DNA of 64,000 nt from Styela clava (GCF_964204865.1 NC_135255.1:8399135-8463134); one strand, 5' to 3'. Positions 21,963-35,480 are shown, numbered from the stretch's first letter. Numbers and translations: made by a program. The notes: generated from the sequence alone by a model not told the origin.

Positions 21963-23203
21963 CAGTGGTGTCAAACTCATGGGTTTTCGAGAGCCGCATT
22001 GCATTTTGAAAATTGTAAAAAGAGCCGCAAACAGTTTTTGATAATGTATACTTAAAAGATATTTTTAAGATAGTTTTAGTTTGTGACATATATTGTGATG
22101 CAACTAAACAGTTATATTAAGTTTTATTATTTTCTTCAATTTCAAATGCAATTACATATTAATATTTGCATTCCACTATTATTGCAACATTTGCAAGTTA
22201 CAGTATTTATTATAAAAAATCGTAAAATTCTATGTACAACCATCAAAATCATTTTTGAACAAGCTTTGAATAAGGAAAGAATAATACATACACTAAAAAT
22301 AACTTAATCTAAATATATGAACCTAAAATTAACAAAAATACTACAGTATAAACTCAATGTTTTAATAATTACATTTGTCCTGGCGTTTGGCATCTTTTTT
22401 GTGTCACCAGCATACTAAGGCCAGTCTGAAATGATTTTATAGTACCAACTCTAACTAACGAGGCCACATGATCATGGGTTTATCTGGATCTTTACGAATG
22501 TTTAATTAATTCCAGTAATGCAGAAAAGTTACTTTTATCATTTCATGTATAGATCAGAAAAAAAACAAATGACAGATTTTTTCGACAAGACATTTCGCAC
22601 TACATTGCGTGGCATAGGATTGCTTGAATTATTATTGATATTGATTTTTAGTAACTAAGTCGTTGTATAGGATTGCTTGAATTATTATTGATATTGATTT
22701 TTAGTAACTAAGTCGTTGTATAATTATATTAATATACAAACACATGGAAATTTTCTGTTCGAAGTTGGTCTTCGAATTTGTCATATTGACTGCTGAGCTT
22801 ATTGTGTTTTTTGATTGTATTGACGGAAATATGACAAATTAAACAATGTGCTTCAGAATTTTGTGAAGAGCGGAAATGTTACAACTCCCATTTTCTTCGA
22901 AAATGCCACCTTCTTCATGTACTTTGCGTTTAATTTAATTACTCAAGTGTTTTATTCAAGTATTCTTTTGCTAGCTTGATGTGTATTCTTAATTGGGTCA
23001 AAATGTGGACAAAAAAATTAATATTCCTAAACTACTTTCAGTAAATTGTTTTCTGTGTGAATAATCAATTTCACTTTAGAAGGTTTGAAAAATCTATTAC
23101 ATTTAGATAAAAAAAAAAAACTTCAAAAATACTATTACAATTATTGTTAAGCGTTCGAGGGCCGCACTGGAAGTTCTCTGGGGCCGCGAGTTTGAGATCC
23201 CTG
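21963..23203. mobile_element. Non-autonomous hAT-type element (1,241 bp)
   Basis: It begins CAGTGGTGTCAAACTC and ends GAGTTTGAGATCCCTG, imperfect inverted repeats. The flanks GAATAGAT (21955-21962) and GTCTAGAT (23204-23211) match at 6 of 8 positions, a decayed target duplication. Next to the ends are paired AGAGCCGCA-like and GGGGCCGCGAG blocks. No transposase frame is present. Confidence 0.75.
22614..22719. repeat. Exact 53-bp tandem duplication
   Basis: The 53 bp starting ATAGGATTGCTTGAATTATT at 22614 recurs immediately at 22667 without a difference that I can see. It lies inside the hAT-type element at 21963-23203 and is younger than that insertion. Confidence 0.9.
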
Positions 23204-24426
23204 GTCTAGATTGAAGTTGTTCAAAAAATATATGATAGTATTTTATCATGAATGATGATTATACCCCTTCCGGAATTTCTTCTATAGTACTACCAAAAGT
23301 TGATGAACCAAATATAACACAGGTGCAGTGAGGTACCCGTAATCCTCATTTCCAAAGCTGTTTTAAGTATGTCTGGCGTGTTTTGTGCCTTTTTACAAAT
23401 AAGACCGCTTATGCAATCTTACACTTTGGAATTTTTAGTTATTTTCCTCAAGCCCTGCAGGATGTGGGGGCCATACACAACTCTACCGGAGGGTCAAATG
23501 TCTTTGCATGCCTCCATAGGTTGTTTTCCTATTGCAATTTTCTATTTTCAATTGCATTATATTTCTTGGAATCACACTGTCACTGATATGTCGCCAGACT
23601 TCGGATATCTCCCCGTCTGCTATAGTTGTCCTGTGAATAAATAATAGGAAATTGAGATTAGACGAATAGTTGAAAGTTTTGCTTTATGTCGGCTCAATTT
23701 CTTGATTGATATACTTACTATTTCTGCTATTGCCTCTTGTGCTGCAAGAGTCTCACAATGCTTAGACAGGTTTGTCCACAACTTTCACATCTGAAGAAAG
23801 AGAGGAGATTTATTAATTTTCGTTAAGAATAAATAAAGCAGTCTATATGATTCAGAATGGAAAAGCTAATAAATCCAATATCTCATGTTTTATTTAAAAA
23901 ATATTTTACTGAATTTGGTATATAAACCAACTAATAAAAGGGTTTAGTCAGAAAATTACAAGCATTCGTGGCTCCAAATACTTGAGAAATCAGACTATAC
24001 AATATAGACCGGTATGAGTGAAATGTTAGGTGAACTTGTTAACACTTTGATTCAATACGCAAATAAAAGTGAATGCGTAATAGTATGTTACAATGAGCAG
24101 CAATCAACAATGAGTATATATCCTCACTGATTAAAAAAAATCTAACTGGAGGTGCATGAACTATTTGAAACCATAAGGGGTAAGTAAATATGTAATTTCG
24201 GCAAATGGGCAACTACGTGCCGTACTGAATTAATAACTTCGTAGTATTTGACAAAGGCTGGCTTTCCCACATGTACTTAACAGTGCGATGCCCGGGTGTG
24301 ATATACAACAATAGTATTCACCTTACCTTTTACCGATTTCTTTTTACCCCAACTTTCCAAAATATCATTAAAATCGACAACAACTGTCAAAGCAGGCACG
24401 AACACCATTCGTGCTACGCCTTGAAA
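23204..24426. other. Intergenic stretch, nothing recognised
   Basis: AT-rich sequence. The short open frames (up to about 90 codons) have no homology that I recognise and no splice-supported extension. Confidence 0.5.
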
Positions 24427-24553
24427 GCAGCACACATCCGCTCGTTTTCGTCTCGTCAAGTATGTGCATTGGAGCGTGCTATCGAATACGATCTTCGGAC
24501 AAAAATGCCGGAGTTGCGCATCATGTTGTTTAATGTCATTGGTTGCATCTAGT
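24427..24553 (+). repeat. Right arm of the second inverted-repeat pair
   Basis: This is the inverted partner of 20641-20830 (ATGTGCATTGGAGCGT; ATCATGTTGTTTAATGTCAT). The 3.6 kb between the arms contains the possible THAP remnant and the 1.24-kb hAT-type element. The arms may be ends of one older element or two independent repeat copies. Confidence 0.55.
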
Positions 24554-25462
24554 GCGTCAATGTGCTTATTATGATTTAAATGTCGTTTTAAATAGTCAAC
24601 TTCTCATTCCCTCCCAGGATTGGCTTTTTCCAAATCACTATCAGGTGCCACTTCCCGACAAACTTTGTGGATTATCACATTCCTTGACGTGGAATAGCAA
24701 CAAATTTTGCAAAGTTTAACAGTTGTTTTAGCTTATGCATACCGGTATCAAGATTGCAAATTAGTGTCGAACATTTCACTGTTGTATTTAGCCATTCCAC
24801 CTTAAAATTAATTTTCTTATTTTTAGCTTTACTTCCTTGAATGGACTTTTCACTCACACGTCAGATGAAAAGAAAACCAGTATATTATTGGTTTTGGTTA
24901 ATAATTAATATGCTGAATATGAAAACGCTTGAAACCTTTTTTTTAGGAATATCTGGTGAAACAGACTTACAACATCGCTATATAACATGAGTATCATTCA
25001 GTTTAAGCTCATTGCCACGTGTGTACCAATCTAGAGATTTAAGAGCCGACAGTGCTGGCACTCGCCTAAACTCAGCCCTTCTTCAAATTCCAACTAGTTT
25101 AGCCTAACCATACGGCTACGAGCAACCAACAAATTTCCTGTAACAAACAATGGGCACCAGCTTTGCAACATTTGATACCTATTCAAAATATAAATTATCC
25201 CATATCTTCATCTGTTTGATTACACTACGGACAATAACAAGATTTTGCCGGGTCGACAACACGAAGTTCAGAGCGCGCGATGAAAATTTAAAAAACCGAC
25301 CAACTCTGGCATACAGAAATCAAGGTATTCGTGACAGACACGTGTGTGACATCACAATGACTAGTGTTAACCAGAAATCCAGAATACGCGTGAAACATAA
25401 AACGAGCATTCTATTTGAGCGTTAATATAAATGACATATAAAATATGAGCCACGATTTAAAA

Positions 25463-25561
25463 ACGAAATATTGTAACTGCGCGAGAATGAAATTTTACTG
25501 CGCAAATGTTCTGGTGTTACTGCGCAATTGCGCGGTTGCGCAGCTTAGAGGGAACCTTGGA
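25463..25561. repeat. Possible hAT/Tip100-like transposon terminus
   Basis: The stretch contains GCGCGAGAATGAAATTTTAC, TACTGCGCAAATGTTCTGG, TGCGCAATTGCGCGG and ends GCAGCTTAGAGGGAACCTTGG. Repeated TGCGCA motifs ending in GAGGGAACC resemble hAT-type termini seen in other animals. I found no matching second end, so this may be a solo fragment. The surrounding 24554-26644 shows nothing else that I recognise. Confidence 0.35.
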
Positions 25562-26644
25562 TGTGATGTGAGGAAAGTTGTTGACCTTTGTTTTTATCCT
25601 TTAGGCTTACATGTGTACAAGCTTTAAAGGCATAAAGTACACATTAACAATCATAAAATTAAGAATTTTTTCGTGTGAGCATATTTTCGTCTAGGTGCGC
25701 GTGAGTTTTTTTACTAATAATTTGGCGCAGTAGAAACAAAAAGTTTGATATACACTAATATACGGTAAACCTGACAAAACAGTGAAACGGACCCCGATGA
25801 TCTACGGATCGTTAAGATCTAAATGAATGTGCTGAATATTATTTTCACTTTAGGGCCAGGCTCTAAATGTCTTGTCACAATCGCATTCTTACCTTCCGCC
25901 GAATCGTAATATGTATGTATTATGAATTCCACTTTCGTCTATGCTTGATTTAACTCATTGAACCACAATACACAACTATTATATCTCAGAACAGTGGCAT
26001 TAGTATAGCAAAGTTGGAACAGTGTTCCGAGAAAGGCGCATGCGGGACACATATCTTTTAGACATCGTCCTTCGGCAAATTTAACTACTTTATATCGTAT
26101 ACATTTAAAGGTGGTCTCTGTGTCATATTAGACTTGATATACGGTGACCTGACCGTCACCCTAATGGTGTAATGCCTAATAATATGCTAGCCTACTCAAG
26201 GATTTTATTTTCGTTGATATTATTACGATGCCATATATATGATTTGAAAATTTTCCACCTTAGTGCATTATTATGTTACAGATCAACACATCACATTAAT
26301 ATACATAAATCTTTTTAACAATATAGAAAATACCAACAATAAATATAAAACATTATAAAAAGATGAGAATATTATTGTCATGCTTTGTGCATTATTTATA
26401 TTGAAGATTAGTTGTCAACAAACGTTTTCGGGTTATATTTTGTTGTCTTCACGTTCCACTAACCTAATCATAATTCAATCTAAGCGAAGTTTTCAAACAG
26501 ATATCAACACTAGAAGTAATTTTTTGAAAGCTGTGCTATTTTTAAAATCAACCTTCCAACACCATTATATGCATTTTTACTGAAAAAAAGTCCACGGAAT
26601 TGAAAACAATCTTATGATCCATTTGAGGAAACATGATACGATAC

Positions 26645-26926
26645 GGATCATATGAATTTCCTCTCCCAAACCTACCGCATATAAAGATCCACCCCCAGTA
26701 GAGGTCAAATCAAGATCAAAACCTAAGCTAATGCAAAGGCGAAGCGGTGCCGACCTCGCCCAAGCTAAGGCCGTGGGGGAAATTTCCTTGTGCCCATACG
26801 GCATGAGCGTGGGTTAGGTCGGAACAGCTTCGCTTGTGCGCTTGGGTTAGGATTTCAATATGAGCGCGTCTGGAGAGGGTCTTCAATTGAATACTCGGCG
26901 GGGGAAGGATCTTCATATGATCCTAT
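26645..26926. mobile_element. Imperfect foldback element (about 280 bp)
   Basis: The two halves are imperfect reverse complements: GGATCATATGAA at the left pairs with TTCATATGATCC at the right, and ACCTAAGCTAATGCAAAGGC plus GAAGCGGTGCCGACCT pairs with AGGTCGGAACAGCTTCGC and CTTGGGTTAGGATTT. It is GC-richer than its surroundings. No coding content and no clear target duplication were seen. Confidence 0.6.
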
Positions 26927-27170
26927 AAGACTATCCTCGAAATTTTTCAGCATCTTGGGTGGCTAGTTTAGGGTTTCTGCAGCGTCGAAAAGCCTTATAT
27001 ATATATATTTTACCAAAAGAGTACCAAACATTTTAAAACTTTTTTCTGGGTATTTTGTACTAGCATGGGATTTCCAGAGGACATAAAATATATGATTAAG
27101 TTTCCACACGTCTTTCTGCAAGTAATATTATCTTTATATCAGATAGTCTGCTTGCAGTTCCTCCAACGTG

Positions 27171-30100
27171 TCATTGGATTGTACAGACTGAACTCTTCGT
27201 TAGAGCTGGAGGCAAGTTTGTTCGTTTTCTTTGTTGAATTCGTTCCATCACCTATAAGATAATTTAGTAGTGATGAATCTTTGGTTCAAAGCATGATTGA
27301 CGTAGCCTACCGTAAATTACTCAAGTGAAAGTGCTGGTGATCCAATAATGCTCAGAGCTAATTCTGAGTTAATGATAAATTGATACTTTTTGCGGAAAAC
27401 CATTGATTTTGAATTGGCACTATTTTATATCGCGTTACTTCTTGAAGAAAACAGTTGGGCTTCATTTTAAAACGCGAATAAGGGTCTTTGACACTAAGCT
27501 AGTATAAGTAAACTGTGAAAAGAGCTTGGGAAAATTGTTTAAAACGTGTAAGTTACCGCCATGTATTCCATCAAATCAATTCCTCCCGAAACATCTTTAT
27601 CAAATTCCTTCATTATTTCACGAACTTCTTTCTTTGTTGTCATATAGTGGCCCTGCTTTTCAATGAGTTTTTCTAATTCATCCTCATCAATAGTCTGTAA
27701 TATAAATTAAAAAAAATTAACATTCCGATTCCATTTAGGCGGGCCTACCTACCCTTTATGGAAGATATTTATTATTATTTCTAAATAAACATTAAAATAC
27801 AATTTTCGACGATATCTGTAGTACACAACTTACACATGCGTCCGTCACGAAGGCATTTTGTAACACATGTCAGGGCAAAAGATTAGCTCTTTGTGATAAA
27901 TAGACAATGTCTGTGCACGTAATTCTGTAGGAAAATCCTAAAAACAAGTGACTGATTTATTTGAATCGTATTGATCGTAGATGAATTCGATAATATATTT
28001 TTTTCAGGATAAGCAAATGATTAGGGTGATCTGTGAAATGAAATCACGGCTACATTTGTGACATTTGTCATCCTATAAGTATTGTTTGTTTAACTATAAA
28101 TAAAAGGCATATATACAAATATATTTACATCGTTGGAGTCAAATTACATTTTAATTATTTTGAAGCGTGGGAACAAACATACTGGCCAGCATATCACAAT
28201 TTAAAACAATGGACATTTGGACGCACGTATGTGAATAATAAACAGCAAAGCCTGGGCAGAAAGCGAGCTTTCTATTTTGCCAAAATATTCCTCAAATCTG
28301 AGTAAAATAGCGAAAACATATATTGACATGCGTCATTAGTAAGAAACTACAACGCACAATATTTGTGATGTCCTATGATTATTTACAGACGTGGCACGTA
28401 TTGTAGAATACTATTGGCATGTGACGACAAATATGAGTCACTGAGGAATGCCTTTGTATTATCCCTTCCGATTGTGACTCTTCGGTAATGTTCCAATAGT
28501 TGTCTCGATATTTATTACCGGGAAATCGCAACTTGTGACACCAACAACTCCATTTTTCCACATCATGATTTGATCATTTTGTGAAATTTAATCAAATTTC
28601 TGTCACTATCAGAAATATTTTTAACCTCACATGAAATTTATTTCATTTTATCTTTATTTCATCTGTTTAAGATCTCGCAAATAATTTAAACAAACTTAAA
28701 ATCAATCGTGAAACATACCAAAAGCTTTGGTTTGTTCTCACGACTCCAATCTCAGAATTAATCTCAAGGAGTTGTTTAAATTAAAGCATAGATTCTCATA
28801 GTGATCCGTGCGGAGTCCCAGGAGGGCGGCTCCGCCAGCTATTCTTTCACATATTAAAATACTGACTTGGCTAATTTTGTAACAGTCCAAATAAGATATA
28901 ACGGCATTAACAAAATTTGACAACGATAGAGTCGAATTGTGGCAACAAGGCGGTAATTCAAATATCATTATCTATAATCTATATGTTTCAATAGATAATA
29001 CTTTAATTACAGCGTTGTTGCCACATTTCGACACAGAAGAGATACAAAAGTTTGATACTGTATTGTATTGATAGTAAGAGCACAATATTGGGTTTCGTTG
29101 CCACGTACTGCACTGACCCAAGTCATGTGTTGTCTTGCGCAATGTTTCTTAAACGGACGTGGTATTGTATACTGTGTTTATTTATGTTTAAACCGGTCAT
29201 TTGAGGTTGATATTTTGCTTTGGTAGATTGTGGCATCACTTTTATATTCTCAAAAGTCAAAGTGTTAGAGTGAGTATAAGTCACATACAATATGGGCATA
29301 GCATACTTCTTCAATATGAGAAATTGGTACCATATATTTATCTCATCATTCATACATATTTCGCCTAGCTGTTTCTAAACAAATTGTCGTATATAATATT
29401 TTCCACTATTTGTGAATGTATAATTTTAATCACGTTTTCCTATATATAAATATTTCTTTGTCCAAGAACTGTATAAATTATTCCCAACTTCTTACCCCGT
29501 CGTGATTTATATCAGCCTCCATGAAAACACTTTCGGCCTTCATCATCATTGCCACACTCAGTTCGGGAAATTTTTTTGCGATTTCCTAAAAAAATTATCA
29601 TCAGGTATATAAGACAAACAATATTATATACTAAATCTTTAATACTAATTGTTTTTTGATAGATAAGAATCACTATAATAAACTTATATTACATTATATA
29701 TACATTATTTTAAAAGATTTTTAAATTTTATCCACTGTATAAGTTCCTTATAGATTCATTTTAATGTCCTGTAAAACCGAAAAAGCTCATGTAAAACAGC
29801 GAGACTGGTATATATAAATGAACAAAAAAGTATTTTTTACATATAATATAAATGTTTTGCTCTCTTTATTTTATTAAACCCTACATTCTTACCTGATATC
29901 TATCCAATGTTTTTAATGCAAGAATTGCATTTCCTTTAGTATCGGCTGGTGGCTCCGGAGTTGCACTTGAGGAAGCGGGGCTGTCTGTTCTTTTTACGTT
30001 TGCAATGTTCGATTTCTTTTTGCCAGGTTTAGTTCTTGTTACTTTCTTAGCCGTTGATGGCCTTACCACACCAGTTCTATTTAACGCCGGTGAGCGACCA

Positions 30101-31371
30101 CCGACATTAGAATTTCTGTTTGCCTGCAAGAATTAGGAAACAAATTATTCCTACAATGTAAATGAAAAATACATTCAGGCAAAATGTGAACAATCTTTTC
30201 TTCAATACCAAAATCAAATACAATTTGAATTTGTAAACTTTTACACTCTCCACCCCCAGTACTATTTTTTTGGAATAATAATAAACTAATTAAAAATTTA
30301 AGAGAGGACAATTAACAAGGGCGCAATGCTCATAAGACCACGAATGCCCCGCATCGGTACCGGTAAGGCTTTATCTGAGCACCAACTTCGCTGAAAAGAT
30401 CGGCCGACGAGCTTAGCGGAATAACGTGTTTACATGCGCCATAAAAAGTCTTCCATTGAATTAGAATAAAACAAGAAAATTTTACGTGAAAAATCGGGTC
30501 CCATAGCAAATTACAAAATATATAAAAATAATAGTCTTCCAGAGACTTGATCCATCTTCGAGTACTGAAAATTTGAATTCGACTGGGTTATTAGTTGCGG
30601 GACACCAACAATTTAGCAAAACGATCAATAGGTTCATTTCGTGTTCAATTATTCCTATAGATGGTTGCTATTTTCTTACCAGGGGTGGAATTCTGGCAGC
30701 ATTTTTCTTCAAACTTGAAACTTCTTTTTCTAATTGTGCAATTTTGGTTGACAAATCGTATACTTTTGCTTTATATTCTTGAATGGATTTTTCCTTCGAA
30801 TCTAACTGCTCTTGGAGATCTCGTTTTTCCTGAATAATAGAAATTTTTAAACTTTACATTTACACATTGTTTTCTTTTTATTCATATTGAGTAACATAAT
30901 TTGTAATAAAAGATTTAATACATGAATCAATGAATATTAGTAAATAGTTTTTTTTTCACCTATAAAATTTAGTATCATAGTATATATAAAGCTATATAAA
31001 TTGGCATATATTGATTTAATTTTTCTTTTGGTCCAGCGATTAATAAATAAATCACATCATCACACACTATAATGATTTGAATGATCATTTTTCATCATAT
31101 AAGGTTGCTGTACTATTGTATTTCGTAATATTTGAATATTAGGTTCCTATCATTTATACACTTTTCTTGATGCCTTTATAAAACACTAGTACTTGTATTG
31201 CATTTGACTTCATGAAAACATCATAAATTAATTTACTTGTATATACTTTAGCAGAACTTTTTTTTGCTTTTCTTCTGATAAATTCGAATCAGCTGAATCA
31301 GTAAATATATCTTCTTCATCCAATTCTTCTTCTGGTGTCAACGGTGTTTCTTCTGCTGTAGATTCCTCCAT
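27171..31371 (-). CDS. Coiled-coil and EF-hand calcium-binding protein, 274 residues
   Basis: Six minus-strand exons, 31371-31237, 30829-30680, 30123-29893, 29585-29496, 27694-27557 and 27251-27171, join to 274 residues plus stop; every exon is a multiple of three. Domains in order: an acidic N-terminus (about 1-40), a predicted coiled coil (about 45-92, heptad-like KIAQLEKEVSSLKK), a Lys/Ser/Pro-rich linker (about 95-160), and an EF-hand pair. The first loop DINHDGTIDEDE is split by an intron after HDG; the second is DKDVSGGIDLME. Both keep the usual acidic positions, so calcium binding is likely. The tail ends RKRTNLPPAL...CTIQ. I do not recognise the orthologue. The last exon was chosen by acceptor and phase; without it, exon 5 reads through to a stop after a few codons. 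Long introns (27695-29495, 29586-29892) show nothing notable. Confidence 0.8.
30318..30665. repeat. Copy of interspersed repeat family A
   Basis: It contains GCATCGGTACCGGTAAGGC, CTGAGCACCAACTTCGCTG, GATCGGCCGACGAGCTTAGC and ATTTCGTGTTCAATTATTCC. The same ordered blocks occur near 43500-43640 and 58660-59015. It lies in an intron of the EF-hand gene. Confidence 0.6.
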
Positions 31372-33054
31372 GATAAGCATAAACGATCGGTGAATAAAAA
31401 ACTTGAATCAATCGATGAACGTTTAAAAACAATGCTTGCTACAGGCTATTTATCAGTTTCTAAGAATAAGATACTAAACATTCAAGTGCATGTAACAACT
31501 TTCGTTGCCTAATATGTCACAGAGGGTGCAATAACAGAAGCCCTTCAGCTTAGATGAGTAGGCCTGCATGAATTCTAGGTTATTATATAATGTAGCCTTG
31601 CTTGCTGCGAAAATATCAAATCTAGAGTTCAGAGGTGGTAGTATCTCGTACGTTAACCCGTATAAACAGAGCAATATGCTTATTCAAACTTTTAAATATC
31701 TTATCCTGTAAACATGTGATTCCTTGCACACGTGGATATAACGGTTAGCACCCAGCGCCAAAACATTATATCTTAATTCTAGATCGTGAAGAGAATTTCA
31801 AACGATATTACATTGATTACATGTTACATAAGAATTGCAATCCAATCAATAGCTTTCATCTTAGTTTGTCAACACATGTCATCTGCAGTTTATTTTCTAA
31901 AATTTTTACCACCCAGAATGATTCCCGCTTATGTACATTACTGAAAGATGTTTCAGTATTTTGTATCTCATAGTCTAAGGACTAACTGAACAATAATGAA
32001 TTTTCTAGCTGCGTGCGCATATTGCCCAAAAAACATGATTTAAAACTCAATAATGCCGCCATTAGATTAATCTAACGTATCTTTCATCTGTCTGACTTTT
32101 CACGCCCATGCCAATGATGGGAAGAGACAGTTTCTGGCCGTCGTCTGCATAGTAATCCAAAGCAAAGGTTGCCGTCTGTTCTGAGAAAAATAGTTTTGGA
32201 CACCCTGCTGAGTTATATACAAACAGTTGTACATAGTAAAACACCTATTGTTGCTTTCATTAACGCTTGGAATCGGGTGTCCAGTTTCAATAGTTCTTAT
32301 TCCAAAGCGCCGTATTGTCGAAAACATGTTGTCTCTAAAATTTAAGGTATTGTCTGAAACCAGTTGCTTGTTTGGAGACACAAGGTTCAGACAAATAAAT
32401 AGCTTTTGAACAATCATGTTATCACTGGAGGTGTTTGGCAAGCTACCAAAAGCTGTTTATGGAGGTAACATGCCTTGTTGGCGGTGTTACTTCACTCAAA
32501 ATGCGAGAAATGTAGATGCATGCTTCTTAACGAAATAGTCCCAAGTCAAATTAAGTTGTTTATTTAAAAAATGACCAACTCATTATGTTACTTTATGTTT
32601 ATCGAGGTTGATTCTACAATCATAGCTGCTTTAACTTTATTGAACACTTAGAACACTGCAAGCCGGTTTTCCGAATTTCTATGCGCGTCTTATAATGCTC
32701 TAACCCTTTATTTCGGAAACCAAGAATAACTTGGAGACGTGGTATACATTACATGAAAACAAATGATCGGAAATATTATTACTGTTAATTTTGATTTATA
32801 ATCTTACGATTGTGAAATAGATGTGCGTATGAACTACAATGTGAATCCAGCTATTATAGATGCAAAATAGCTCGATCTGATACCGAAAAATCCGATCAAA
32901 TTCGACATTATGTTTAAAATTCTGTACTTTATTTCTAATGACACCACCACAATTCAAATTTCGCGAAAAGCCATTCAAATATGCTCGCCTGCATATCTGC
33001 GTCAACCTGACGTTACCAATAACGCAAAGTAAGATCTGCACTGGCCTTTCAAAG
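31372..33054. other. Intergenic stretch upstream of the EF-hand gene, nothing recognised
   Basis: AT-rich sequence without a supportable gene. The region immediately above 31371 should hold the EF-hand gene promoter, but no TATA-like or other element stands out. Confidence 0.5.
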
Positions 33055-33215
33055 TAACTGAAAAAATTACACCCAATAAGCTTGTGGCAACAAGTCCCTG
33101 CGAGAGTTCGCATCTCGTGGGGGAAAATTATGTGCGAGTGGCTTGCTGAACTCCTCGCCGTGATTTACCTTCACGTAACCTCTGGTCATTTACGGCATCC
33201 TTTACTTTCAATTCC
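33055..33215 (+). repeat. tRNA-derived SINE fragment
   Basis: GAGAGTTCGCATCTCGTGGG (a damaged B-box region), AAATTATGTGCGAGTGGC, TGCTGAACTCCTCGCCG and TTCACGTAACCTCTGGTC follow the order of the SINE at 13505-13845 read on its own strand. The 3' half is missing. A further ~45 bp fragment of the family (CCTCTCGTCCGGTTACCAGT) lies at 33661-33705 in opposite orientation. Confidence 0.65.
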
Positions 33216-34867
33216 CCGTATATAAACAAGTTCGTACTCTTCACTTAAGTCAAAACGTCAACTGAATGTCTCAATGCAGAAGAGTCAAATGTCGTGAGTC
33301 GTGACTGTATAACGAATTACTAGAATTACAGACACAAATAATTCTCCGCGGCTGATAAATATATAACAATAAAAATATGATACCTCAAGTATGGAAACAT
33401 TTATCGGGAAAAATGAAAATAATTTGAGAAATCAAAATCATCCAAATACGAGACCCAGTCTCCATAACGATCATGTGACTTTTTGAAACGACTCGACCGA
33501 CGTATCTTTTCATTTCTTGATTAGAGAAGACGTTTCATCTGCTACCCTAACCAAGTCACTAGAAGAGCGTCATCGTTTTTCGAATCGGAACTTTCAAACT
33601 AGAAAGAAGCATTGAGAGGAGGTGATTCCGAAAAGGATTCAGACTTTTCCGTTGCTACACGCCTCTCGTCCGGTTACCAGTCCATGTCGGATATGCAGGG
33701 CTGGATTAATCAAAAAAATAAACACGTGCTTAGGGCACCAAGGAAAAAGGGACACCTCAGAAATTTTCATAGTCGAATTTTCAATGGCGCTTCAGTGCAC
33801 AATGAATTAATTAGAATGGTCTGACGGCTCAGTGTCTGAGCTCAGTATTGTTCCGATTAAAATAAATTTTTAATCTATTAATTGACCCTCATGTGCATTT
33901 TATATTTTTGGCATTCAAATTTTATGGGTGAGCAAATATAATTTTATTATGTTTTATCAAATATGAAATTCTCTGTTCAAACAACATTACCTGTGTCATG
34001 TAAGTGGACTATTAATACAACCACGATTCAATTCTGCCGCTTCAAGACATAAAATCAATGTTTTTTTTATATATTTGTGATACGATAAATATGTCCTCTG
34101 CGACAAATCTTATATAATGCGACATTTTAACTTACTCATTTTTACTGATTACCTTATCCCAGTGAGTGATAGTTTCGCAATATTTATATAATAATGCCTA
34201 TTTATGTAATCTACATTTACTTTATATATATTACTATAATTTTGCGTGATTTTTGTTGATAAAATTTCTCTTCAATTCATTTGCACTGACTACATCAATA
34301 CATGTCACTATACATGCACTCTGTAAATTAAGAATTACCTCATAATTTATTTTATTTGTATGAATCTTAATGTCACCAGTCATTTTAAAATGAATGGATG
34401 AATCTGTTTTGTAAATCTTATGACACTGGTCTGCTTGCAAAGTCTACTCTTGATACTTGTAATAATTCTGGAATTACCTTATGTTCGTTTTTCTCGGCTG
34501 AGGATTATGGAGTTTGAGTTTAGCAGTTTCAGGGTCGGGGCTGAGGTAGAGTTGTCAAACTCCTCTGAGTTGGAGAATCACAATCTTATTTCTCGTTTTT
34601 ACAACTGAATAGTTAAACAATATATATATCGAACTTCTTTGGCCGGAACTTCTAGTTACTTGCAATAAATGCACTTTATATATCGTTGTCTTCATTTTAG
34701 GTATCGAGCACACCTCAGTATTGCCCTACTGGACATCGGCGTCCAACAACGCTACGATAGATTAGTGTAGTGTTCGTATTAGACAAGATTTCAATATTGA
34801 AAATATTTCTATTGATTGGGAGACTAGTCACCCTCCATCTACCGCAGCTTTTTTCAGGACCATCAAA

Positions 34868-34975
34868 ATATGGGATAGGATTTCATATATATATTACATA
34901 TATCACGACTGAGAGTATGGCGGCCCACACTCTCTGGTCCGTGAACTTTGATGGTGGACTACTATGAAAAGGGTC
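34868..34975 (-). repeat. Decayed SINE 3'-end fragment
   Basis: GGGATAGGATTTCATATAT followed by GAGAGTATGGCGGCCCACAC and CTCTGGTCCGTGAAC resembles the tail-proximal part of the SINE at 13505-13845 on the minus strand. Divergence is high. The rest of 33706-35289 shows nothing nameable. Confidence 0.45.
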
Positions 34976-35289
34976 CAGCAAACCTTCCGCATATAAATTA
35001 CCTCCTGGTATTCGAATCTTTCAATCCGAAGAAGGTAATGTCAATATCGGAATTTCGACTCCCTGCTTTTCTCAAACCCCAATCTGTAACTGGTGGTAGG
35101 TCGATTGTGATTATTTTTTGTAGTGCAGTTATGCAATCTGTCACAGTATAGGCCTACTACCAGTACAGTAGTCTCCACGACTTGGGCTGACAATCAAATA
35201 GACTAACGCAAACTCGTACACAAGGTGCGCCATTTTAAATTTTGGCGACGCCATGGCACACAAAAACAACCCCCATAGTCCACAGTTTT

Positions 35290-35480
35290 TGAAACGTAAA
35301 ATATTAGCTTTCTAGAGCAAGATAAAATCTCTAACCCCTGAAAAATTCTGGGCAATTGGTCCAGTAGTTAATGAGAAAAGCGATTTTCCACAATAATAAG
35401 AAGAAATACGAACAAGATAAATAACAACATATAACAAAACGATCCGTCTGTACACTTCTTGTTCAATAATCTTTAATTTA
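35290..35480. repeat. Copy of interspersed repeat family A (3' half)
   Basis: TTCTAGAGCAAGATAAAATC, GCAATTGGTCCAGTAG, AATGAGAAAAGCGATTTTCC, ATAACAAAACGATCCGTCTG and TACACTTCTTGTTCAATAAT. The same blocks occur at 44610-44780, 43700-43860 and 52135-52275. The sequence from 35481 to 36833 shows nothing else. Confidence 0.7.
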
